From Adlercreutzia faecimuris (GTDB lineage: Bacteria; Actinomycetota; Coriobacteriia; Coriobacteriales; Eggerthellaceae), in contig NZ_JAJMLW010000004.1 of assembly GCF_022669055.1 (NCBI RefSeq), positions 232,183 to 296,182 on the forward strand: a stretch of 64,000 bases of DNA. Reading direction: 5' to 3'. The position numbers and the translations under genes were made by a program. Of this stretch, positions 57,720 through 64,000 are shown piece by piece; position 1 is the first letter of the stretch, and every line of letters begins with the position of its first letter. The notes beneath the pieces were generated by a model, which made no database searches, had not been told where the DNA came from, and worked only from the letters and a program-made list of their open reading frames with translations.

Positions 57720-60254
57720 ATGGCCCGTCCCTCCGTCGAGCTGCTGGCCCCGGCCGGCACCCCCGAGGCGCTCCATGCGGCCGTGGCCGCCGGCGCCGAT
57801 GCCGTCTACCTGGGCCTCGAGGCGTTCAACGCTCGCCGCAACGCCGGCAACTTCACCATCGACTCCCTCGGCGAGGCCTGCGCCTACGCGCACCTGCGCG
57901 GCGCCAAGGTCTACGTGGCCATGAACACCGTCATCCTGCCGGGCGAGGTGGCCGACGCGCTGGAGTGCGCCCGCCAGGCCTACCGGGCCGGCGCGGACGC
58001 CTTCATCGTGCAGGACATCGGCCTGGCCTCCGAGCTCTCGCGCACGCTGCCCGAGGCCCGGCTCCACATCTCCACCCAGATGAACACCATCAACGCCGCT
58101 GGCATCCACGCCGCCGCGCGCCTGGGCGCCCGCCGCGTCACCCTCGGCCGCGAGCTGTCGCTGGGGGAGGTGGAGGCCCTCGCGTCCGATGCCGCCGCCC
58201 TCGGCATGGAGGTCGAGGTCTTCGCCCACGGCGCGCTGTGCATCTGCTACTCGGGCCAGTGCCTCATGTCGTCGCTCATCGGCGGCCGCTCGGCCAACCG
58301 GGGGCTCTGCGCCCAGGCGTGCCGCCTGCCCTTCGAGCTGCGCAGCGCCTCGCTGCGCAAGCCGCTCGACGCGCCGGGCGAGCACCTGCTCTCGCCCCAG
58401 GATCTCTGCGCGGTCGACCTCATCGGCGATCTGGTCGACGCGGGCGTCGCCTCCCTCAAGATCGAGGGCCGCATGAAGTCGCCGGAGTACGTCGCCGCCG
58501 TCACGGCCGTCTACCGTGCCGTCCTCGACCGCGTCCTCGACGCGCGCGAGACGGGCCAGGCCGGCCCGATCCCGGCCACCGACGACGAGCGCGCCCGCCT
58601 GGCCGAGGCGTTCTCGCGCGGCTTCACCACCGGCTACCTCGAGGGCGAGCGCGGCAACGCCATGATGAGCTACCAGCGCCCCAACAACCGCGGCGTGCCC
58701 GTCGGGCGCGTGGCCGAGGTGCGGGACGGGGCGGCCCTCCTCAAGCCGACCGTGCCCCTGGCCGCCGGCGACGTGGTGGAGTTCTGGACGCGGAAGGGCC
58801 ACGGCGCCGTTACGCTGGCCTCTGCCGAGGCCGACCGCCAGGGCCGGGTGCGCATCCCCCTCGACGGGAGGGTGCGCGGCGTCAAGGCGGGCGACCGTGT
58901 CTTCCGCGTGCGGTCCGCCGAGGCCGCCTACGCCGACGACGCGCTCGCGCCTCGCGTGGCCGTGCGCGGGACGGTGGCCCTGCGCATCGGCGAGCCGCTG
59001 CGTGTGAGCTTCGCCCCGGCTGCCCCCGCCGACCTGCCGGCCGACGCCGCCCTCGGCACCCGCGCGGCCGCCCGCCGCCTGGCCGACCGCGCGCCTAGCG
59101 CCCCGGCCCCCCTCGGCACGGCCGAGGGCCCCGTCGTGGAGCCGGCCCGCACCAAGGCCGTCACTGCCGATGACGTGCGCGCCCACGTCGACCGCCTGGG
59201 CTCGACCCCCTACGTCCTCACCGACCTGGCCGTCGACCTGGACGAGGGCGTCGGCATCGGCTTCTCGCAGCTGCATCACGTGCGCGCCGCGGCCCTCGAC
59301 GCCCTGGGCGCGGCCCTCCTCGCCGGCACCCGCGATCGCGTGCTGCCCCGCGTCACCCCGCGCGACCCGCTGCCCGAGGCCCGCGTGGCCGGCTGCACCG
59401 TGGCCGCCTGGGCCACCAACCCCGCCTGCGCCCGCGCCGCCAAGCGCGCCGGCGCCGAGGTCATCTTCGTCCCCGCCCTCAACTACCGGCGCGGCGAGGC
59501 CGTCATCGCCGGCCAGCTCTCCGCCACCGCCGAGCAGGCGGGCTACCCCAAGCAGTGCGCTGTCGCCCTGCCCGTGGCCGACCACGACGCCGAGGGCTGC
59601 TCCCGCGAGGCGCGCGTCGGCTACGACGTGTGGCGCTACGTGGAGGAGGGCCGCCCCGTGCTGGCCGACAGCCTGGCTGCCCTCGAGCGCGCCGCCGACG
59701 CGGGCGCCATCGTCGAGGTGGGGCCGCACCTGCCCGTGGCCAACGGGCTGTCCCTCGACGTGTGCGCTGCCTTCGGCGCCCGGCGCGTGTGGCTCTCGCC
59801 CGAGCTCACCCTGCGCCAGATCGAGGAGCTCGGCCGCGACAAGCCGGTGGAGCTCGGCCTCACGGTTATCGGCTCCCAGGAGCTCATGGTCACGGAGCAC
59901 TGCCTGCTCATGAGCCAGGGCCCCTGCAACCAGGACTGCGCCGCCTGCCCGCGCCGCCGCACGCCGCACCACCTCAAGGATCGCAAGGGCTTCGAGTTCC
60001 CCGTGGTGACCGACGCGCTCGGCCGCAGCCACCTCTACAACAGCGTGCGCCTCGACGTGGCCCAGGCCCTGCCCGAGCTCCTCGCCGCCGGCGTGTCGTC
60101 GTTCATGGTGGACACCACGCTCATGAACGTCGAGGAGTCCGCCCAGGCCGTCGGCCGCGTGGTGCGTGCCCTCAAGGTGGCCCAGCGCGACGGCAACTCC
60201 GTGGCGAAGATGCCCGACACCACCTCCGGCCACCTCTTCCGCGGCGTGTCCTAG
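57720..60254 (+). CDS. U32 peptidase-family protein (rRNA hydroxylation-type)
   Basis: An 844-residue protein starting at the ATG with AAAGGA upstream. The first 300 residues are the U32 domain: E-L-L-A-P-A-G at residues 7-13, A-D-A-V-Y-L-G near 27, and F-A-H-G-A-L-C-I-C-Y-S-G-Q-C near 170, which holds the Fe-S cysteines with the R-G-L-C-A-Q-A-C-R further on. The middle has a DUF3656-like region. A final C-N-Q-D-C-A-A-C-P near residue 740 is another cluster. The long, two-cluster form resembles RlhA, which hydroxylates 23S rRNA; other U32 proteins have different roles, so the exact target is open. Confidence 0.88.
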   Translation: MARPSVELLAPAGTPEALHAAVAAGADAVYLGLEAFNARRNAGNFTIDSLGEACAYAHLRGAKVYVAMNTVILPGEVADALECARQAYRAGADAFIVQDIGLASELSRTLPEARLHISTQMNTINAAGIHAAARLGARRVTLGRELSLGEVEALASDAAALGMEVEVFAHGALCICYSGQCLMSSLIGGRSANRGLCAQACRLPFELRSASLRKPLDAPGEHLLSPQDLCAVDLIGDLVDAGVASLKIEGRMKSPEYVAAVTAVYRAVLDRVLDARETGQAGPIPATDDERARLAEAFSRGFTTGYLEGERGNAMMSYQRPNNRGVPVGRVAEVRDGAALLKPTVPLAAGDVVEFWTRKGHGAVTLASAEADRQGRVRIPLDGRVRGVKAGDRVFRVRSAEAAYADDALAPRVAVRGTVALRIGEPLRVSFAPAAPADLPADAALGTRAAARRLADRAPSAPAPLGTAEGPVVEPARTKAVTADDVRAHVDRLGSTPYVLTDLAVDLDEGVGIGFSQLHHVRAAALDALGAALLAGTRDRVLPRVTPRDPLPEARVAGCTVAAWATNPACARAAKRAGAEVIFVPALNYRRGEAVIAGQLSATAEQAGYPKQCAVALPVADHDAEGCSREARVGYDVWRYVEEGRPVLADSLAALERAADAGAIVEVGPHLPVANGLSLDVCAAFGARRVWLSPELTLRQIEELGRDKPVELGLTVIGSQELMVTEHCLLMSQGPCNQDCAACPRRRTPHHLKDRKGFEFPVVTDALGRSHLYNSVRLDVAQALPELLAAGVSSFMVDTTLMNVEESAQAVGRVVRALKVAQRDGNSVAKMPDTTSGHLFRGVS

Positions 60255-60317
60255 CCCCGGTGCCGCCCGCTGCGCTAGAATGGCTCCCCAGACGTCAACC
60301 GACCCCGCCCCAAGGAG

Positions 60318-61535
60318 ATGAGTCCGATAACCCCCGAAGAACAGCTCCACATCATCCGATCCGGCGCCGCCCAGATCGTGCCCGAGTCGGCCCTGCTCGA
60401 TAAGCTCAAGCGCGGCGAGCCGCTCAACATCAAGCTGGGCGTCGACCCCACGGCCCCCGACATCCACCTGGGCCACGCCGTGCCCCTGCGCAAGCTGCGC
60501 CAGTTCCAGGACCTCGGCCACCAGGTCACGCTCATCATCGGCGACGGCACCGCGCTCATCGGCGACCCGTCCGGGCGCAACTCCACCCGCCCGCAGCTCT
60601 CGCGCGAGCAGATCGACGCCAACGCCCAGACCTACGTCGACCAGGCCTTCAAGGTGCTCGACCCCGCCAAGACCACCCTGCGCTACAACTCCGAGTGGAT
60701 CCTCTCCCTCGACATGGAGGCGCTGCTGAAGCTGCTCAGCAACTTCACCGTGGCCCGCATCCTCGAGCGCGACGACTTCCGCAACCGCTACGCCAACAGC
60801 CAGCCCATCAGCCTGCACGAGTTCCTCTACCCGGTCATGCAGGCCTACGACTCGGTGGTCATCAAGGCCGACGTGGAGCTCGGCGGCACCGACCAGCTCT
60901 TCAACCTGCTGGCCGGCCGCGAGCTCATGGAGAAGATGGGCATGGAGCCCCAGGTGTGCCTGACGTTGCCCCTGCTCGAGGGCACCGACGGCGTGAAGAA
61001 GATGTCGAAGAGCTACGGCAACTACATCGGGCTCACCGACGAGCCGGCCGACATGTTCGGGAAGGTCATGTCCATCCCCGACGAGCTCATGGTGAAGTAC
61101 CACCGCCTGGCCTCCACCGTGCCGGTCGACGAGATCGACGCCATCGAGGCGGGGCTCGCCGACGATACGCTGCACCCGAACAAGGTGAAGCGCGCCCTGG
61201 CCCGCAACATCGTGGCCTCCTACTACGACGAGGCCGCGGCCCAGGCGGCTGAGGAGCAGTTCGACCTCGTCTTCAAGAAGCACGAGGCCCCGGCCGACAT
61301 CCCCGAGTTCGCCGCCGACCTCACCCCCAACGACGAGGGCCTGGTCTACGTGGCGAAGCTGCTGCACGAGGCCGGCCTGGCCCCCAGCGTCGGCGAGGCG
61401 CGCCGCCTCATCGACGGCGGCGGCGTCAAGGTCAACGGCGAGCCCCTGCCCGCCAAGGCCTACAACGTCGATCCGGCCCTCCTGGCCGGCGCCACCATCC
61501 AAGTAGGCAAGCGAAAGTTCGCCAAGCTCATCTAG
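60318..61535 (+). CDS. tyrS: Tyrosyl-tRNA synthetase
   Basis: A 405-residue class I synthetase with H-L-G-H at 50-53 and K-M-S-K-S at 228-232, and a C-terminal S4 RNA-binding domain ([11 protein letters not shown] near 375). It charges tRNA-Tyr. The ATG at 60318 is directly joined to AAGGAG with no spacer, which is unusual; no better ATG or GTG is found nearby. A possible -10 (TAGAAT) lies about 40 bases upstream. A terminator follows. Confidence 0.95.
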   Translation: MSPITPEEQLHIIRSGAAQIVPESALLDKLKRGEPLNIKLGVDPTAPDIHLGHAVPLRKLRQFQDLGHQVTLIIGDGTALIGDPSGRNSTRPQLSREQIDANAQTYVDQAFKVLDPAKTTLRYNSEWILSLDMEALLKLLSNFTVARILERDDFRNRYANSQPISLHEFLYPVMQAYDSVVIKADVELGGTDQLFNLLAGRELMEKMGMEPQVCLTLPLLEGTDGVKKMSKSYGNYIGLTDEPADMFGKVMSIPDELMVKYHRLASTVPVDEIDAIEAGLADDTLHPNKVKRALARNIVASYYDEAAAQAAEEQFDLVFKKHEAPADIPEFAADLTPNDEGLVYVAKLLHEAGLAPSVGEARRLIDGGGVKVNGEPLPAKAYNVDPALLAGATIQVGKRKFAKLI

Positions 61536-61537
61536 CC

Positions 61538-61570
61538 AAAGGGGCGCCAAGAGGCGCCCCCTTTCGTTTC
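61538..61570 (+). terminator. Terminator after tyrS
   Basis: GGGGCGCC and GGCGCCCC around AAGA, with a T-rich end (CTTTCGTTTC). Confidence 0.82.
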
Positions 61571-61606
61571 ACTCCCCGCCAAGAAAAAATCCGCCTTTTC
61601 TCTGAT

Positions 61607-61620
61607 ATCCTTGCAAGGAT
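61607..61620. promoter_or_regulatory. Palindrome upstream of the secreted repeat protein
   Basis: ATCCTTGCAAGGAT is a perfect 14-bp palindrome in an A/T-containing stretch 58 bases before the start codon of the secreted protein. It may be an operator or part of the promoter for the adjoining sigma-factor module. Confidence 0.5.
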
Positions 61621-61677
61621 CTCCGCTTCTCATTCGTATTACCAGTGAGGAACGAGAGAGACCCCCGAGGAGGAACC

Positions 61678-62190
61678 ATGAGAAAATCCCTGATCGCCCT
61701 CGCCGCCGCCGTGGCGCTCGCCGTGCTGGCCGTCCCCGCCGTCGCCTTCGCTGCCTGGGCGCCCGCGTCCGCCGCCGCGTCCGCCGTGTCCTCGGCCGTC
61801 CCCGCGCGCGCGGCCCTAGCCGCCTGCCCCGGCTTCGCCGATAAGGACGCCGACGGCATCTGCGACAACTACGGCCACGGCTGCCCGGACGCCTGCCCCG
61901 GCTACGTCGACGCCGACGGCGACGGCACCTGCGACAACTACGGTGCGCGCACCCCGCGCCAGGGCTCCGGCGCCTACGTCCCGGGCTGCCCCGGCTATGC
62001 CGATGCCGACAGCGACGGCGCCTGCGACAACTACGGCTCCGGTAACACGGCCTGCCCCGGCTATGCTGACGCCGACGGCGACGGCGTGTGCGACAACCGC
62101 GGCTCGGGCGCCGGCGCGGCCCCCGGCAACGGCGCTGGCTACGGCCGCGGCGCCCACCACGGCGGCCACGGCCACGGCTGCCGCCGCTAG
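61678..62190 (+). CDS. Secreted protein with four Ca-binding-type repeats and His-rich C-terminus
   Basis: A 170-residue protein with a classic signal peptide (basic start, A/V/L core, cleavage after A-F-A). Four repeats of the form C-P-G-Y/F-x-D-x-D-G/A/S-D-G-x-C-D-N follow, spaced through residues 49-145; the D-x-D-x-D-G spacing is that of thrombospondin type 3 or dockerin-like calcium loops, each framed by cysteines. The C-terminus is G-A-H-H-G-G-H-G-H-G-C-R-R, a likely metal-binding end. GAGGAGGAA precedes the ATG. The ECF sigma gene begins 24 bases later, so it is probably a product or partner of that system. Confidence 0.82.
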   Translation: MRKSLIALAAAVALAVLAVPAVAFAAWAPASAAASAVSSAVPARAALAACPGFADKDADGICDNYGHGCPDACPGYVDADGDGTCDNYGARTPRQGSGAYVPGCPGYADADSDGACDNYGSGNTACPGYADADGDGVCDNRGSGAGAAPGNGAGYGRGAHHGGHGHGCRR

Positions 62191-62214
62191 CCCGACGGCC
62201 CGGCCCCTCGCGCG

Positions 62215-62706
62215 GTGCGTCCCGGCGACGACATAGAGCAGGCCATGGAGCGCCACGGCGACACCGTCTGGCGCGTCTGCCTCCTGTCGCTACGCCATGA
62301 GGCCGATGCCCAGGATGCCTTCCAGGACACGTTCATGCGCTATGCGCTGGCCGACGCCACGGCCTTCGAGGGCGACGAGCATCGCAAGGCCTGGCTCATC
62401 CGCGTGGCGACGAACGCCTGCCGCGACATGCTGCGCCGGGCCTCCCGTCGCACCAACGTGGGCCTCGACGAGGGCCTCGACCAGCTCGTCGCGGCGAGCG
62501 ATCCGGAAGAGCAGCCCGGCTCCGCCGTCCACGAGGTCATCGACGCCATGCGCGCCCTCGACGACCCGCCGCGCACCCCGCTCTACCTCGCCCTCTACGA
62601 GGGTTACACCGCCCCCGAGATAGCCGCCCTGGTGGACGCGCCCGTCAACACCGTCTACTCCTGGATATCGCGGGGCCGCAAGCAGCTGAAGGAGGTGCTG
62701 GCATGA
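62215..62706 (+). CDS. ECF-type RNA polymerase sigma factor
   Basis: A 163-residue sigma factor starting at GTG. Region 2 shows W-R-V-C and A-D-A-Q-D-A-F-Q-D-T-F with W-L-I-R-V-A-T-N-A-C-R-D near 60-72. Region 4 is Y-L-A-L-Y-E-G-Y-T-A-P-E-I-A-A-L-V-D-A-P-V-N-T-V-Y-S-W-I-S-R-G-R-K. It lacks a visible ribosome site at the GTG; an ATG ten codons later is possible, but the family's usual N-terminus favours the longer form. Its stop overlaps the next gene (ATGA). Confidence 0.9.
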   Translation: MRPGDDIEQAMERHGDTVWRVCLLSLRHEADAQDAFQDTFMRYALADATAFEGDEHRKAWLIRVATNACRDMLRRASRRTNVGLDEGLDQLVAASDPEEQPGSAVHEVIDAMRALDDPPRTPLYLALYEGYTAPEIAALVDAPVNTVYSWISRGRKQLKEVLA

Positions 62707-63575
62707 CCGACCTCAACGACCGCGTGCGTCGCGCCCTCGACGCGCAGCATGCCCCCGAGGCCCTCCGGGCCCGCACCCTGAAGGCCATCGAGGAGGCCCG
62801 TGCCCAGCAGCAGGCCGGCGCCCCCGTCCCGTCCGAGGCGGTGCGTGCCGCCGCCCGCCGCCGCCCGCGCCGGCGCGCCCTCGCCGCGGTGGCGGCCTGC
62901 CTCATCCTGGCCCTGGCGGGCTTCGGCCTCGTGACGGCCTATCGCCACCCTGTCGCCTATATCGGCATCGACGTGAACCCCTCCATCGAGCTGGCCGTCA
63001 ACTGCTTCGACATCGTCGTGGCCGCCGAGCCCCTCAACGACGACGGCCGCGCCCTCCTCGAGGACGTGTCCCTCGTCGGCCGCCCGTGCCCTGACGCCCT
63101 CGACGCGCTCGCGGCCAGCGCTCCCTTCGCCGCCTACGCCGACGTCGGTTCGCTCGTGGCGGTGAGCGTCGCGTCGACGGACGCCGCCCTGGCCGATCGC
63201 CTGACCGCCGACGCCGATGCCGCCCTGGCCGCGCTTCCCTGCGACCACTCCTGTGCGGCCGTCGACGTGGAGGTGCGCGACCAGGCGTCCGCGGCCGGCA
63301 TGGGCATGGCCCGCTACCAGGCGGCCCAGGAGCTCGTCGCGTTGGATCCGTCTCTCACCCTCGACGAGTGCGCGGCCATGACCATGCGCGAGCTGCACGA
63401 CCGCATCGACGCCTGTGCGGGTCACGACGACTCGGCGGAGGACGCGTCCTCGCCCGATGCGGGCCGCGGCGGCCATGGCGCCGGGGGTGGGGGAGGAGCC
63501 GGCCACGGCGCCGGCGGCACAGGTCGCGGCCAGCAGGGCGCGGGCCACGGTTCCGGTCATCACGATGGCGCCTGA
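62703..63575 (+). CDS. RsgI-like anti-sigma factor with Gly/His-rich extracellular tail
   Basis: A 290-residue membrane protein. Residues 1-55 are cytoplasmic and basic at the end (R-R-R-P-R-R-R). One transmembrane helix follows (58-76). After it, Y-I-G-I-D-V-N-P-S-I-E-L-A-V-N near 85-99 is the core of RsgI-type anti-sigma middle domains. The tail (about 240-290) is made of glycine, alanine and histidine (H-G-A-G-G-G-G-G-A-G-H-G-A-G-G), ending H-G-S-G-H-H-D-G-A. It likely holds the sigma factor at the membrane until an outside signal is sensed, perhaps a metal through the histidine tail. Confidence 0.8.
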   Translation: MTDLNDRVRRALDAQHAPEALRARTLKAIEEARAQQQAGAPVPSEAVRAAARRRPRRRALAAVAACLILALAGFGLVTAYRHPVAYIGIDVNPSIELAVNCFDIVVAAEPLNDDGRALLEDVSLVGRPCPDALDALAASAPFAAYADVGSLVAVSVASTDAALADRLTADADAALAALPCDHSCAAVDVEVRDQASAAGMGMARYQAAQELVALDPSLTLDECAAMTMRELHDRIDACAGHDDSAEDASSPDAGRGGHGAGGGGGAGHGAGGTGRGQQGAGHGSGHHDGA

Positions 63576-63800
63576 GGGTCACCGCACTCTTATATAGGTA
63601 TAGATGCAGGGGGTCGCGCCACGCGGCCCCCTGCATATGGTGGCCGCTTCCGTCGCCCGCCGAACCGCCTGCCTTTCAGGCAGGGGAGAGCGCCGTGTCG
63701 ATGCCGTTTCGAGGGATGTGCAGGAACTGTGGAGCGTGAAATACCCCCTTGCGCGTTCGGCTCAGAGCAGTAATATATGCAAGCTGTCTTTTTCGGGAGA
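63576..63800. other. Intergenic region after the anti-sigma gene
   Basis: Contains a terminator-type hairpin (63605-63635) and a second hairpin (63668-63684). A possible promoter with TTGCGC (63749-63754), 16-base spacer and TAATAT (63771-63776) is seen. No coding frame is supported. Confidence 0.5.
63605..63635 (+). terminator. Terminator-type hairpin of the sigma/anti-sigma operon
   Basis: A 14-bp stem (TGCAGGGGGTCGCG with its complement, one G-T pair) and a CCA loop. No T tract follows. Confidence 0.6.
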
Positions 63801-63873
63801 GGGAGGCAGCCGGCAGGGCCAAGGCGAGCAATCGCCGAACGCGAAACCGAGTTGTCAAGATTGTGTGAACGTC

Positions 63874-63902
63874 TTGACACGAAGGAGCAAGCCGAGTAAA
63901 GT
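63874..63902 (+). promoter_or_regulatory. Probable rRNA operon promoter
   Basis: TTGACA (63874-63879), 17-base spacer, TAAAGT (63897-63902). Downstream are the leader-like words GAACCTTGAGAACCGGATACTG, which resemble rRNA operon leaders. The 16S gene itself would lie beyond the window. Confidence 0.65.
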
Positions 63903-64000
63903 ATCTCCTTGCGCCGCACGCGAGAGCGGCGAGCGCGGAACCTTGAGAACCGGATACTGTGGATGAATTTCGAGATGGATCGAATAGTGTCAGACGGACA
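63903..64000 (+). ncRNA. Leader of a probable rRNA operon (partial)
   Basis: The sequence after the strong promoter is non-coding and contains CTTGAGAACCGGATACTG, a pattern found in the transcribed leader or spacer of rRNA operons of Gram-positive and related bacteria. No 16S start is visible, so this is an inference. Confidence 0.5.

Noticed and set aside
56991..61550. A 1,519-codon open frame on the minus strand opposite the U32 and tyrS genes
   Set aside because: It mirrors clear plus-strand genes and has low-complexity G/V/L/H/D composition typical of antisense frames in very GC-rich DNA.

Overview
The window joins two kinds of DNA. Bases 1 to about 29,040 are most of a temperate siphophage-type prophage, cut off by the left edge. 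Bases from about 29,050 to 64,000 are chromosome of a very GC-rich bacterium. The host looks like a member of the Coriobacteriia, probably Eggerthella/Slackia-like: Actinobacterial GC and codon use, Shine-Dalgarno sites before most genes, an archaeal-type split glutamate synthase, an EF-G-like factor, and an ECF sigma factor beside Ca-binding-type repeats. This assignment is inferred from gene content and style; no rRNA gene lies inside the window to confirm it.

The prophage is read mostly leftwards (minus strand). From its right end it carries a large serine recombinase and an XRE repressor (plus strand), then a divergent switch region (26,900-27,080) with two good sigma70 promoters and a palindromic operator inside the leftward one. 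The early genes follow: a Cro-like protein, many small proteins, a RusA resolvase, a ParB-like protein, DUF1351, a Bet/RecT annealase, a replication protein and a DnaC-like loader. Next comes a DNA-modification block with two methyltransferases, two HNH proteins and a DUF4406 protein. The late genes are a fused terminase, portal, minor capsid protein with a metalloprotease-like C-terminus, scaffold, capsid, connectors, tail tube with an Ig-like domain, tail chaperones, tape measure and distal tail protein. Two strong leftward terminators divide the late region.

The chromosomal part holds: an amidohydrolase; a membrane-anchored LuxR-type regulator; an EF-G-like GTPase; a SpoVA-like membrane protein; a two-gene unit of unknown function under tandem LexA-type boxes; a five-gene glutamate synthase operon (glutaminase domain, FMN/ferredoxin domain, Fe-S protein, FAD oxidoreductase, GXGXG domain) followed by a PucR-type regulator; an FKBP isomerase; a glutamate-cysteine ligase-like enzyme; arginine biosynthesis genes argC-J-B-D and argG-H; a class A penicillin-binding protein with a long NTGG-repeat tail; a lipoprotein; a U32 peptidase-family protein; tyrS; and a secreted protein, ECF sigma factor and RsgI-like anti-sigma module. 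The window ends in what looks like the promoter and leader of an rRNA operon. Glutamate made by the glutamate synthase is the precursor for both the arginine genes and the glutamate-cysteine ligase, so much of this segment is nitrogen metabolism.

The most interesting observations are: an arginine-rich leader peptide whose arginine codons form a hairpin upstream of argG; a conserved-looking gene buried in another frame of the phage cytosine methyltransferase; an SOS-type operator pair before an unknown operon; the secreted-protein/sigma/anti-sigma module with histidine-rich tails; and three G8-G9 tracts in the phage modification block.
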